Shown: positions 8,867 to 17,806 of the stretch, one piece after another
Numbering within the stretch: position 1 is the first letter of the stretch
How the letters are laid out: the number at the start of each line of letters is the position of its first letter
Assembly (NCBI RefSeq): GCF_000498495.1
Contig: NZ_AVCS01000032.1
Span: 1 to 51,929 of the forward strand
From: Flavobacterium enshiense DK69
Lineage (GTDB): Bacteria; Bacteroidota; Bacteroidia; Flavobacteriales; Flavobacteriaceae
DNA: 51,929 nt
Reading direction: 5' to 3'
Notes under the pieces: model-generated
The model's input: the letters and a program-made list of their open reading frames with translations, nothing else
Told to the model about the DNA's origin: nothing
Databases searched by the model: none
Translations under genes and position numbers: made by a program

Positions 8867-9976
8867 TTAAAGCAATTCTTGTCTCTTAATCGATTGGTAA
8901 ATCAAGTACCCAGAGCGGTCATTACTGTTGCTAATATATTTTAAATTTTTATTCTGGATTTTTTTTTCAACGTCAAACTCGTTATTTGTTTCGAAATAAG
9001 ATAACAGGGGAGCAGTTTCCTTGCACAAAAAATAAACCCCGGAAGAATTTTTTTGACGTAAAACAGGGACTGAAAAATTTCCCAGGGCAATTTCAATAAC
9101 TCCCTGTATAAAATCATATCCTGTGGAAAGTTCCACAAGGTCAGAACCTATAAAATCTCCTCCCATCCGGGCACCAACCTCTATAATATAAACTTCTCCG
9201 TTTTCATCGATTTTAATTTCTGTATGCCCGGCTCCATATTCCACATTTAGCGACGTTAAAGCTTTAAGGGTCTCGGTTATTATTTTTTCCTGAATTTCCG
9301 AGGACAACAAACTTGGCTGATGATGTGCCAATTCGACAAAGTGAGGTGCTCCGGTTGTCACTTTATCAGTGATTGCCAAAATATAATGTTCCCCTTTCCA
9401 ACTGATACTTTCAACACTAACTTCCCTTCCTTCGATAAAATTTTCAATAATGGCCCTGTTTGAAATTGATTCTTCAAGAGCTACAGCAATAGCTTCTGAT
9501 AACTCATTTTGAGAATTCACTTTTTTTACGCCTCTGCTCCCGGAACGATCTATAGGCTTTACGATAACCGGGAAATCAAAATTCAACTGGTTATTTTCAG
9601 GTTTATCAGTTACCCGAAAGTTTGGAATTGCACAACCGGATTGAAAAAAAACATTTCTCATTCGCCATTTGTCAGTTGTGTTCAATGCAGTTTCATAACT
9701 GTTTCCTGTCAGATTCAATCTTTCAGCCACATGACTGATAGAGGGCATGGCCATATCTGTCGCAATAGTGGTGATCCCATCAATTTGTATTTTCTCGCAT
9801 TCAAGTAAAATTGCTTCTTTGTCCAAAATAGAAATCGGATAAAAAAAATCAGCAACTTCTCTGCAAACGGCACCTTCATCCCACGCAAAACAATGAGTTT
9901 CAATACCCATTGCTTTGGCTTTTTTCACCAAGGGCAACTGCAGGTAACTGGCTCCGATTATTGCAAGTTTTTTCAT
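8867..9976 (-). CDS. ATP-grasp ligase (carbamoyl-phosphate-synthase-like)
   Basis: A 369-residue ATP-grasp enzyme: N-terminal Rossmann-like domain (LAIIGASY), glycine-rich ATP loop KPIDRSGSRG at 140-149, GREVSVES at 183-190, and metal-binding acidic positions in HTEIKID (about 251-257) and EVGARMGG (266-273). Such enzymes join a carboxylate to an amine through an acyl phosphate. As the first gene of a glycan operon it may attach an amino acid or carboxylate to the amino sugar; that role is inferred from neighbours only. Substrate unknown. Confidence 0.8.
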   Translation of the reverse strand: MKKLAIIGASYLQLPLVKKAKAMGIETHCFAWDEGAVCREVADFFYPISILDKEAILLECEKIQIDGITTIATDMAMPSISHVAERLNLTGNSYETALNTTDKWRMRNVFFQSGCAIPNFRVTDKPENNQLNFDFPVIVKPIDRSGSRGVKKVNSQNELSEAIAVALEESISNRAIIENFIEGREVSVESISWKGEHYILAITDKVTTGAPHFVELAHHQPSLLSSEIQEKIITETLKALTSLNVEYGAGHTEIKIDENGEVYIIEVGARMGGDFIGSDLVELSTGYDFIQGVIEIALGNFSVPVLRQKNSSGVYFLCKETAPLLSYFETNNEFDVEKKIQNKNLKYISNSNDRSGYLIYQSIKRQELL

Positions 9977-10013
9977 GTATCTGAAAACAGTTAAATAATT
10001 TGCTTTAACTTTT

Positions 10014-10021
10014 CAAATATA
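10014..10021 (-). promoter_or_regulatory. -7 promoter box of the glycan operon
   Basis: The minus strand reads TATATTTG, a perfect TAnnTTTG Bacteroidota -7 box, 38 bases before the ATG of the ATP-grasp gene. No clear -33 TTG element is visible. Confidence 0.65.
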
Positions 10022-10137
10022 GTTTTTCCTTAATAGAAGTGAAAGTAAAAAATTATGTAAAAGTTAAGGAGGGGGGTATCTTCGGAGATGCAATTAAAAC
10101 TTTTATTTTGAAGTTTTTTCTTTTTTGCCCGTTAATA

Positions 10138-10974
10138 TTAAAGTTTTGGTTCTTCTTCAAAGAATTTTTCAATCAAGGGAACGATGAATTCATTCTCTTT
10201 AAAGTTTGGATTTAATGTTGTGATTTCTCCGATATAGGCGCCATGCCCACCCGGGATAATTGCCAGTTTGCAATCAGGAATTAGTTTCGACATAGCAACA
10301 ATATGTTCGGAAGTTGCCACATCCTGGTCGCCATTAACGAGCAAAACGGGAAGTTTAATTGATTTTATCTGGTCATCTGAAAATTCTTTGAAGTTTATCA
10401 CCCTTTCGGCGCATTTTTCATACATATTCATAAGCTTTGTACTGTCGGGATTGACCATTAAAAAAGCGTCTTTGTATTGTTGCGGCATTTGCTCAAATGT
10501 TCCGTTTTTCATAAACTCCCAAAACTGCGGAAATGCACCATTTTTTTTTAGTAAAGGAGAAGCTGCCACTATTTTATGGCAAAGTTCCGGATGTCTTATC
10601 GCCATTTGTAATGCGGTGTTTGCGCCATTACTAAAACCAAAAAGGTCAGCCTTGTGAATGTGAAGGTTTTTAAGGAGTGCGGCAACATCATCGGCGTCCT
10701 GCTCAAATGAAATGGGAGTATTTCGGTCACTCGTCCGTCCATGCGCCTGAAGTTCAACGCAAATCAGCTGGTGCTCTTTGGAGAAAAGAGGTATTACTCT
10801 TCCAAAAGTGGTCTGAATGGTAGAACCACCGCCATGAATAAGAACTAGGGGTTTTCCCTGTCCATAAATTTCATAATACATTGCCATTCCATTTACTTGG
10901 GAGTAACCGCTTGTCATGACCGGGTTTTCAGTTGTTGAAATTGTCATGTTATTCTGTTTTATCATTCGTATCAC
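10138..10974 (-). CDS. Alpha/beta-hydrolase
   Basis: A 278-residue alpha/beta-hydrolase: oxyanion-hole HGGG at 47-50, nucleophile elbow GFSNGA with Ser115, acid in NGDQD (about D216), His244 in GGHGAY. No signal peptide is obvious from the first start. That start is GTG at 10974, overlapping the stop of the upstream HAD gene as GTGA; ATG codons at 10965 and 10947 are alternatives. The overlap argues for co-translation with the HAD gene. Substrate unknown. Confidence 0.85.
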   Translation of the reverse strand: MIRMIKQNNMTISTTENPVMTSGYSQVNGMAMYYEIYGQGKPLVLIHGGGSTIQTTFGRVIPLFSKEHQLICVELQAHGRTSDRNTPISFEQDADDVAALLKNLHIHKADLFGFSNGANTALQMAIRHPELCHKIVAASPLLKKNGAFPQFWEFMKNGTFEQMPQQYKDAFLMVNPDSTKLMNMYEKCAERVINFKEFSDDQIKSIKLPVLLVNGDQDVATSEHIVAMSKLIPDCKLAIIPGGHGAYIGEITTLNPNFKENEFIVPLIEKFFEEEPKL

Positions 10975-11984
10975 TTTACAAATATAGTCTTCCAGTCTTT
11001 CTTCATATCAACCATAACCCATCCATATTTTCCGGCATCATCTAAGCCTTTCGACAACTGACCAATATGCGATTCACGGTCATAAGCCCATTCTCTGTCA
11101 GCGTCGGTGTGATGCACAATCAGTCCAAAGCGTGGATAGCCTGTTGCTGTTGTAGTCCATTGGAGCATCTGATAATCGCCATCGGAGTTTCCTGCAGCAA
11201 AGACCGGTCGCTTGCCTATATACTGATGAATGCCCACAGGTTTTCCTTCTTTGTCGTCAATGAAATTTAATTCGGGAAGCTTTACAAGTTTCGGTTGACC
11301 ATCTTTACTAACTTCATACTTTACTTTCCCTGAACTGCCCACGACCATGTAAGGCGGAATACCGTATGCTTTTTCTACCCACACACGCATGAAATCAACT
11401 CCGCCACCGGAAACGATGAACGTTTTGTAATCATTTGCTCTCAGGTATTTCAGCAATTCCACCATCGGGAGATAAATCATTTCGTTGTAACGTTTTCCGG
11501 TTTTCGGATGTTTAGCAGAACGCATCCAATCTTCTACAGTTTTTGAAAATTCGTCTGTGGTCATTCCGGCATGGGTGGTCATCATAATTTTGAGCAGGTC
11601 ATGCTCACCGCCTGCCAAAGCCGTCTTAATATCTCCCTCTAAAATTGCTTTGAAAGGTTGCTGGTTTTTCCATTCGGGATGTTCAGGAGCCATTGCCCGG
11701 ATACGATCAATGGCAAAAGCGAACTGGAAATATAGTGGTTGCTCACCCCAAAGAGTTCCGTCATTATCAAAAGTGGCGATACGTTCGGCCGCAGGAATAA
11801 AGTCGGCGCTTCCTTCAGTAGTGGTTTTCTTGACAAAATTAACAATGGCTTGTTTTGTCGGTCCGTCATTCCATGAGGGAAGCGTGTCCTTATTTTTTTG
11901 CTGAGTTGTTCCCTCTGAGTCTGGCAGTTTTATCCATGCGACAAGCAATAGTGCCGCTACACATAAGAAAGTTTGTATTTTCAT
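10971..11984 (-). CDS. Exported HAD-family phosphatase
   Basis: The start at 11984 gives a signal peptide (MKIQTFLCVAALLLVAW); an in-frame ATG at 12020 would bury it. HAD motif I is FDNDGT (D-x-D, about residues 72-77 of this start), motif II lies in FIVSGGG, motif IV in GNSDGDY. The product, about 337 residues, resembles secreted haloacid-dehalogenase-like hydrolases annotated as phosphoserine-phosphatase-like. It probably acts in the periplasm. It lies downstream of the LTxxQ-like and arylsulfatase genes. Confidence 0.8.
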   Translation of the reverse strand: MKIQTFLCVAALLLVAWIKLPDSEGTTQQKNKDTLPSWNDGPTKQAIVNFVKKTTTEGSADFIPAAERIATFDNDGTLWGEQPLYFQFAFAIDRIRAMAPEHPEWKNQQPFKAILEGDIKTALAGGEHDLLKIMMTTHAGMTTDEFSKTVEDWMRSAKHPKTGKRYNEMIYLPMVELLKYLRANDYKTFIVSGGGVDFMRVWVEKAYGIPPYMVVGSSGKVKYEVSKDGQPKLVKLPELNFIDDKEGKPVGIHQYIGKRPVFAAGNSDGDYQMLQWTTTATGYPRFGLIVHHTDADREWAYDRESHIGQLSKGLDDAGKYGWVMVDMKKDWKTIFVK

Positions 11985-12206
11985 AATATGTAACTTTTTA
12001 TTTTCATTTTGGAAATACAAGTGTCAGAACTGCTCGCGCTCATATTGCCGGTTTTGATTGCCACACGAGGAATTCGAGAGCTCATTTTCATTTTTTCATC
12101 CACCGGCAATATCGTGCTGCGAAATATGCCAATTTGCATGGTTCCTTTCATAGGAATACTTTTTCGATGTATCTATTTGATGGCCAATTCGTTATTGGAA
12201 TATGAA

Positions 12207-12599
12207 TTAATAACTTTTGTTTTTCTCTTTATAGCGTGTTTTTACTTCTTCCTTCACTTCTCTCTTTTTTGTTGTGTATGTTTGGAATTGTTCAGGCGTT
12301 AAAATCTTTTTCAGTTCTTCTTCTTTTGCAGTTTCATTGCTTTTTATTTTTTTCATTTTTTCGTTTCTAGGCCCTGACATATTTTTCAGTTCCTCATTTA
12401 AGCGTGCATATTTTAAATTAAGCTCCTGTACCAACGGAATTTGTTCGGCTGTGAGGTTCAGGTTGTCTTTCATCCAGGTTGTAAGTTTTTCAGCACGCTG
12501 CTCCGGAGTAGATTGTGCTTTAGCGTTTTTAGATTGTGCATTAACGTTTACTACTGTAAGTAACATAACGGACAGTACTGCGATGATGATTTTTTTCAT
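12207..12599 (-). CDS. Small periplasmic LTxxQ/Spy-like helical protein
   Basis: 130 residues with a clear signal peptide (MKKIIIAVLSVMLL, cleavage near NAQ), then charged alpha-helix with LTAEQ and LTPEQF motifs, as in Spy/CpxP-like and related Bacteroidota small periplasmic proteins. Possibly a periplasmic chaperone or sensor of secreted load. It lies 30 bases after the arylsulfatase gene in the same orientation. Confidence 0.7.
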   Translation of the reverse strand: MKKIIIAVLSVMLLTVVNVNAQSKNAKAQSTPEQRAEKLTTWMKDNLNLTAEQIPLVQELNLKYARLNEELKNMSGPRNEKMKKIKSNETAKEEELKKILTPEQFQTYTTKKREVKEEVKTRYKEKNKSY

Positions 12600-12629
12600 A
12601 ATGTTGAGTTTTTAATATTGATATTCATT

Positions 12630-14324
12630 TTATTTTTTCTTCTTTTTATTAGTCGGCTCTACTTTTTTTTCCTGTCTTAGCATAGGGAAACTCAATTCAA
12701 GTGCCTGCTTAGCTTTGATTGCTTTTAACTCACCTTCAATAATATTTGCAGGATTAAAGCTGGGTGGAAAAGAGCGCGGAGGGAATTCCTTAAAGGATGC
12801 GGCAAAATCGCTTACATATCCCATGCCTAGGTACATCTGTGGAGCATGGTTTAGGGTCCAGTCCCAATATGTGTTGGATGTGAAATCAGCACGCTCAAAA
12901 GGATCCTGCATCAGGTTGGTGAATTTCACCAGGCGCAATTTTGTGAAAGGTTCGCCCCACACACCCATGGTTCCCGCGAGACGTTGTTCGGCAAACGTCA
13001 TCTTCCACTCATTTACACGCATGGCCACCAGTTCTGCGTCATCATCGGTATAGAAAAAGACATTGCGTGCACTTTTCACTCCATTATTCCGGCCTATTGT
13101 TCCATTCACAGTTGTGAGAAACTTCGACTGGTCGAAGCCATCAAGGTGTACTTTATAATTTTTACCATTTGCTTTATAACCTTTCAGGCATTTACTAACA
13201 ATGTCGGATTCCCCGGCAATAGCGCATAGTGTGGGTAGCCAGTCGTTGTGACTCATTATTTCATTTGTAACAGTGCCAGGGGCAATATGACCAGGCCAGC
13301 GTACCAGGCAGGGAACTCGAAATGCGCCTTCCCAGTTCGTATTTTTTTCACTGCGGAACCAAGTCATGGCACCGTCAGGCCAGCTATTCATGTGAGGGCC
13401 ATTGTCTGTTGAATATACAACAATGGTGTTGTTGGCAATACCCAGCTCATCCAGTGCTTTCAGTATTTCACCAACTGTAATATCGTGTTCTATCATTCCA
13501 TCTATATACTCGCTGTCTCCATACTGGTATTTACCCCTGTGCTCAGCGCGAACATGTGTGCGGAAGTGCATACGTGTTGAATTGAACCAGCAGAAGAATG
13601 GTTTGCCTGCAGCATTCATGCGTTTGATAAAATCAATGGCAGCAGCCGATGTTTCATCATCAATGGTTTCCATGCGTTTTTTGGTAAGCGGACCGGTATC
13701 TTCTATAGTCTGTTTTCCCACCTTGCCCCAACGGGGATCGTCAGTAGCATCATCAGTGTTGGTCGCTTTACATTTTAAAACACCGCGCGGTCCCCATTTT
13801 TCCCTAAATGCAGGGTCTTTTGGGTAGTCAGGCAATTCAGGTTCTTCCTCAGCATTGAGGTGGTAGAGATTGCCGAAGAATTCATCAAAGCCATTTACGG
13901 TAGGCAGGTTTTCATTGCGGTCACCAACATGGTTTTTTCCAAACTGTCCTGTAGTGTAACCAAGACTTTTGAGGAATCCGCCAATGGAGGGATCTAACTG
14001 ATTCATACCCATGGGAGCACCAGGATAACCTACCTTGGTAAGTCCTGTACGGATACCATGCTGCCCTGTAAGAAAGGCTGCCCGTCCGGCAGTACAACTT
14101 TGCTCGCCGTAGTATTGAAGGAAACGCATACCTTCATCAGCAATGCGATCAATGTTGGGTGTTGTGTAACCCATCAGCCCATCACTGTATGCGCTGATGT
14201 TGGTTGTTCCTATGTCATCGCCCCAGATGACAAGGATGTTGGGTTTTTTATCTTGCGCTTGGGTAATGCAGTAAGCAAATAAACTAATACAGAGGGCAAC
14301 ATAAATTTTGGCAACATTTTTCAT
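12630..14324 (-). CDS. Secreted type I arylsulfatase
   Basis: 564 residues with a signal peptide (cleavage near TQAQ, residue 24). The formylglycine site is CTAGR with Cys77. Metal-binding aspartates lie in GDDIG (36-37), with further conserved motifs GKNHVGD and STDNGPH. It hydrolyses sulfate esters, probably in the periplasm, after maturation by a formylglycine-generating enzyme not present here. The C-terminus ends in a run of lysines. It is first in a group with the LTxxQ protein, HAD phosphatase and alpha/beta hydrolase, suggesting breakdown of a sulfated and phosphorylated organic substrate. Local base composition is less AT-rich than the array to the right. Confidence 0.9.
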   Translation of the reverse strand: MKNVAKIYVALCISLFAYCITQAQDKKPNILVIWGDDIGTTNISAYSDGLMGYTTPNIDRIADEGMRFLQYYGEQSCTAGRAAFLTGQHGIRTGLTKVGYPGAPMGMNQLDPSIGGFLKSLGYTTGQFGKNHVGDRNENLPTVNGFDEFFGNLYHLNAEEEPELPDYPKDPAFREKWGPRGVLKCKATNTDDATDDPRWGKVGKQTIEDTGPLTKKRMETIDDETSAAAIDFIKRMNAAGKPFFCWFNSTRMHFRTHVRAEHRGKYQYGDSEYIDGMIEHDITVGEILKALDELGIANNTIVVYSTDNGPHMNSWPDGAMTWFRSEKNTNWEGAFRVPCLVRWPGHIAPGTVTNEIMSHNDWLPTLCAIAGESDIVSKCLKGYKANGKNYKVHLDGFDQSKFLTTVNGTIGRNNGVKSARNVFFYTDDDAELVAMRVNEWKMTFAEQRLAGTMGVWGEPFTKLRLVKFTNLMQDPFERADFTSNTYWDWTLNHAPQMYLGMGYVSDFAASFKEFPPRSFPPSFNPANIIEGELKAIKAKQALELSFPMLRQEKKVEPTNKKKKK

Positions 14325-14703
14325 AAGACTTTATTTTAGTTGATACTATAAACATTGAATCCGGTGAACGTTTGCAGCCAAAGACAATCTGTGATCAGTC
14401 CGCTTCGAAAAGGAAAACAGATGAACCTGACTGCATCAATAAATTTTTTTTGACATACTTATTTTTTAGTATTAGCTATAAATGTATGAATTTGTTTAAG
14501 TTTTAGCTTTCTTTTAAAGATTAAATCCATGAAAATCAGACGATTAACATTGTTTTGTTGAAAAAAAGTGCCATGACAAGGGAAAATACTGTTTCTGTAA
14601 CAGTTGTCACTGTTATTTAGAAATAGTTCTTTTAGGTGTATGTAAATGAGTTGTTTGTGAAATTTACAGGTTATGACGGAGTAATAAAAAATTTTTCAAC
14701 TGT
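14325..14703. other. Non-coding stretch upstream of the arylsulfatase gene
   Basis: About 380 AT-rich bases. It should hold the promoter of the sulfatase group, but I find only an imperfect box (TACATTTA on the minus strand near 14480). No other structure seen. Confidence 0.4.
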
Positions 14704-15095
14704 TTATTTTCTGTCAAATATGTTACGATAATAGTCAACTTTAAAATCGTAAACCGGCCTTGCGGATTTTTGGTATTTTTCCTTGTTTTTCAAATACAGT
14801 TTTGATTTTGAAAGCCCTATGTTATTAGAAGTACCGGAAGGGGAGTAGAGTCTGGTTAGTTTAATTGGTTGCCCAAAAAAATGTCTGTCGATAATTACTT
14901 CACCCTTTTTTTGATGTCATCTGTGATTTTAAGTCCTAAGATATAGACATAGAAAATTCGGAATGCATTGTTTTTGCCGAATCTACTTGTAAAGAAAATT
15001 TTCGTGATTTTAGATTTCTTACTATCATCGATAATTTTTTGATTCAGTCCGAAAGGCAAGTCTTTTACTCGGTTTAAAATAACCGAAGTGATCAA
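14704..15095 (-). pseudogene. Frameshifted ORF of unknown function
   Basis: Reading the minus strand from a possible TTG at 15095, a 66-residue frame ends at 14895. The -1 frame then stays open for about 63 further codons to a stop at 14704-14706 (contains HFFGQPIKLTRLYSP). The switch falls at seven consecutive A bases followed by GGG (about 14907-14913). Joining the frames gives one protein of about 130 residues; I do not recognise it. It may be a pseudogene, a sequencing error, or a programmed -1 frameshift on an A-heptamer. Confidence 0.5.
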
Positions 15096-15097
15096 TT

Positions 15098-15388
15098 CTA
15101 TTTAAATATTGCTCTCATTGTATAGAATTCGTATTTATTCAATCCATTAGCAGGGTCGTTCTCAATGATCTTTTTTAAATGTTCTTCGTTGTCAACAGAT
15201 ACAACACCAACACCATAGCCACCATTGGGGTCAGATACAGGTCCAAAAACAATAGCTGTCCCATCGTCAAGAAGAGATGTCCAATAGGCAACATGATTTT
15301 GCATCACAGCTTTTTCTTCTGTAGTCATGTCAATCATAAATGTAGGTCGGGGCGGATTTAATTTGAGAAAAAACTGTTGCTTTGCCAT
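15098..15388 (-). CDS. YciI-like (YCII domain) protein
   Basis: 96 residues matching the YCII-related fold: start QQFFLKLNPPRP, HVAYWTSLLDDG with the conserved His32 region, GPVSDPNGGYGVGVV, and NDPANGLNKYEFY near the end. YciI-like proteins have a dimeric ferredoxin-like fold with a His/Asp site; their reactions are mostly unknown. The gene sits just after a decayed cassette repeat (15449-15576) and may be an old cassette. Confidence 0.75.
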   Translation of the reverse strand: MAKQQFFLKLNPPRPTFMIDMTTEEKAVMQNHVAYWTSLLDDGTAIVFGPVSDPNGGYGVGVVSVDNEEHLKKIIENDPANGLNKYEFYTMRAIFK

Positions 15389-15448
15389 GGTGTCCGTTTT
15401 ATTTATAGGTTACTGTAAATCTTCATTAATTCTATGTCAAGTATTCTC

Positions 15449-15576
15449 GTTAACGTTTGTTCTATTTTGTAGAGTGGACTTTATTTTTTGTTAGTTATGT
15501 CTCTAAACCAAATTTACTAATAAAAGGGGTTTAATTTATTCTTAAAAACCCCATTTGTATGAAACTGCCGTCCGTT
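15449..15576 (-). repeat. Decayed cassette repeat (relic)
   Basis: The left border GTTAACG (15449), the segment AAAACCCCATTTGTATGAAAC near 15546-15566 (compare the right half of R29), and TAAATTTG on the minus strand (15509-15516) match the array repeat in order and spacing. The right border is degraded. Recognised by resemblance only. Confidence 0.4.
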
Positions 15577-15624
15577 TTTTTGCATCTCTGCCAATGAAGG
15601 CCTGCTGTTTAATGTTTGCAATCT

Positions 15625-16218
15625 TTAAGCTTCAACCGTACCCGTTTTAACTTCTCCAGCTCGCTTGAAACTGGCAATAATAACTCCACGTGACGTGATA
15701 ATACTCTCTGTTAATGTAAATGCTGCAGGAATTGTTCCATCATTAAAAAGTTTTTTTCCCTTACCTAAAGTTAGAGGATGAATTTTGAGTCTGAGTTCGT
15801 CTACAAGGTCATTTTTAAGTAGTAGCTGAACGAGCTCACTGCTGCCCCAGACTTGAATGTTTGAGCCTTTTGAATTTTTGAGTTTTTTAATGTCTTCTAC
15901 GCTTTCGATGAAAACTGAGTTTTTCCAATCTGACTTTTTCATGGTCTTTGATAGGACGTATTTTGTACCATCATTAATGCCTGGCCAAAAGTCTGAGTGT
16001 TTAGGCCAGTAGTCGGCCCAAATCTCAAATGTTTTTCTGCCTAAAAGATAATCTGCAGGTTTTAGTTCATTTTGCACCACGTTACCATAAACTTCATCTC
16101 CATATGGTGCAGTCCAACCGCCATATTCGAAACCTCCCGATATATCTTCTTCAGGTCCGCCAGGAGCTTGCATTACCCCATCTAATGTAATCATTGATAA
16201 GACGATTATTTTTCTCAT
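15625..16218 (-). CDS. Dihydrofolate reductase-family (RibD C-terminal) protein
   Basis: 197 residues of the RibD C-terminal/DHFR-like fold: MRKIIVLSMITLDG at the start, LLGRKTFE, TKYVLSKTM, IQVWGSSELVQLLL (NADPH-binding region) and LRLKIHPLTLGKGKKLF. These stand-alone proteins are probable NADPH-dependent reductases of unknown substrate. It lies between two decayed repeats and is probably an old cassette. A second, divergent family member is cassette C1. Confidence 0.85.
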   Translation of the reverse strand: MRKIIVLSMITLDGVMQAPGGPEEDISGGFEYGGWTAPYGDEVYGNVVQNELKPADYLLGRKTFEIWADYWPKHSDFWPGINDGTKYVLSKTMKKSDWKNSVFIESVEDIKKLKNSKGSNIQVWGSSELVQLLLKNDLVDELRLKIHPLTLGKGKKLFNDGTIPAAFTLTESIITSRGVIIASFKRAGEVKTGTVEA

Positions 16219-16323
16219 TGTTATTTGGTTTTAAGTTGCGCTCATCTTAATGGGTTTCGGTTTTCCTGTTTTCAATCATTGCTTGCAGATATTTTCTAGT
16301 TTGCAGTGTAAGCAAGCATGATG

Positions 16324-16456
16324 GGTAACTTCCTGCCGGTTTCATGAAGTTATGTATCTTGTTACTGATGTATACAAATATAACTAAATGTTGGATAGAG
16401 ATCTGATTGTCAATTACACAATGCACCAGCTCATTTCTTAAAATGCTTTTGGTTGG
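16324..16456 (-). repeat. Decayed cassette repeat R0
   Basis: The left end GGTAACTTCCTGCCGG matches the array consensus, GTTACTGATG is followed by a perfect -7 box (TATATTTG on minus, 16375-16382), and the right end ATTTCTTAAAATGCTTTTGG is a mutated ATTTCTTAAAACCGCTGTT. The order of elements is intact but both borders are degraded. Confidence 0.6.
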
Positions 16457-16467
16457 GTATTTTAATC

Positions 16468-17529
16468 TTATAAACTTTGGAGAGTTAGTTTAGCAATTTC
16501 TTTTGTTATCTCTGTTGGAGAATGACAGTCACAGTTACTGAATCCAATTACATAAATATCTTTGCTTGGAATGTACACCGCCATTGATTTAAATCCAAAA
16601 ACACTTCCTCCGTGTTCTCTTGTCAGGATTCCGTTGATTTCTTTTATATGCCACCCGAATCCATATGTGATTTCTTCACCATTGTTTAATTTAGATTTTT
16701 CAAAAGCTTTATTTAGATTTACAGAATCTAATATTTGGTTTTGATTCAGGGCATTTTGCCATTTCAACATATCTTCTAGCGTAGACATTAAAGAACCAGA
16801 TGAAAAAGGGACACTAAAATTTATAATGGTTTTATTAACGAATCCATCCTTTTTCTTATGATATCCATACGCTCTGTTTTTTATAATTTTTCTATCTGAA
16901 GCATAATAGGAATTATTCATTTTAATTTTTTCAAAAATATTTTTTTGTATAAAATCTTCGTAGGTTGTTCCGGAAGTTAATTCTATGATGTGCCCTAATA
17001 GAACATAACCGGAATTATTGTATTCAAATTTTTCACCAGGTTTAAAGTCATTAGGTTCATCCTTAAAAAAATTAACCATCATTTTAGGAGTCATTTCTTT
17101 TTGAGCAATGTCGGATATTGTTTTTATTTTAGTAAAATCTTTAATTCCAGATGTATGCGTAAGTAAATGCCTTATAGTGATTTCATTTCCGGATGGATAA
17201 TCAGGGACAAATTTAGAAATAGGGTCATTTATATTTAATTTTCCTTGTTTTTCAAGAATTAATATAGAAACTGCAGTGAATTGTTTAGTCATTGAGCCTA
17301 TCTGAAAAACATTTTCTGTAGTCATATTGACATTCAATTCCAAATTAGACTTACCAAAGGCTTTTTCGTATAAAATTCTCCCATTTTTAGCAATTAAAAA
17401 TGCACCTCCCGGTTCATTGATTTCACTAAATTCTTTTTGTATTATGCTGTCAATTTTCTTTTTAAATTCCTGAGCAGATAAAGAACAAAAAAATGAGGTT
17501 AGCAGTAAGCTTAAAAAAAAATTTTTCAT
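16468..17529 (-). CDS. Exported serine hydrolase, class C beta-lactamase family
   Basis: 353 residues with a signal peptide (cleavage near SLSAQ). SMTK at 79-82 is the SxxK catalytic pair, YNN at 170-172 the YxN motif, and EHGGSVFG near the C-terminus the HxG element. Such proteins are penicillin-binding-protein-like peptidases or esterases; lactamase activity cannot be inferred. Its stop lies 12 bases from relic repeat R0, the spacing seen in the array. It has its own promoter box at 17556-17563. Confidence 0.85.
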   Translation of the reverse strand: MKNFFLSLLLTSFFCSLSAQEFKKKIDSIIQKEFSEINEPGGAFLIAKNGRILYEKAFGKSNLELNVNMTTENVFQIGSMTKQFTAVSILILEKQGKLNINDPISKFVPDYPSGNEITIRHLLTHTSGIKDFTKIKTISDIAQKEMTPKMMVNFFKDEPNDFKPGEKFEYNNSGYVLLGHIIELTSGTTYEDFIQKNIFEKIKMNNSYYASDRKIIKNRAYGYHKKKDGFVNKTIINFSVPFSSGSLMSTLEDMLKWQNALNQNQILDSVNLNKAFEKSKLNNGEEITYGFGWHIKEINGILTREHGGSVFGFKSMAVYIPSKDIYVIGFSNCDCHSPTEITKEIAKLTLQSL

Positions 17530-17555
17530 AATCAGTTTTTAGCATGTTTGTATTA

Positions 17556-17563
17556 CAAAGATA
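17556..17563 (-). promoter_or_regulatory. -7 promoter box of the serine hydrolase
   Basis: The minus strand reads TATCTTTG (TAnnTTTG), 27 bases before the ATG at 17529. It is outside any repeat. Confidence 0.55.
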
Positions 17564-17663
17564 TATTTATTTTATAATACTATGTAATGCAAAGTAATGT
17601 TTTTATAAAATATTGATTCAAATTATAAAATTATTTTTTTTACTAAGTTTTGATGATATAGCT

Positions 17664-17793
17664 GCTAACGTCCCGTCGGTTTATGAAGTTTGGGATTATT
17701 AACACTAAAGTTTAATAGAAGCAATGTACTTCGAGTTACCACAAATGTGTCATAGAATCTCGTCAGCGTGCATTGCGGTAAACCGATGTTAGT
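17664..17793 (-). repeat. Cassette repeat R1 (divergent, 130 bp)
   Basis: Borders GCTAAC/GTTAGT. Only the ends match the family; the interior is unique. The -7-like element is CACATTTG (17752-17759), one base off TAnnTTTG. First copy with both borders readable. Confidence 0.75.
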
Positions 17794-17806
17794 GATTCGT
17801 AGTTTA

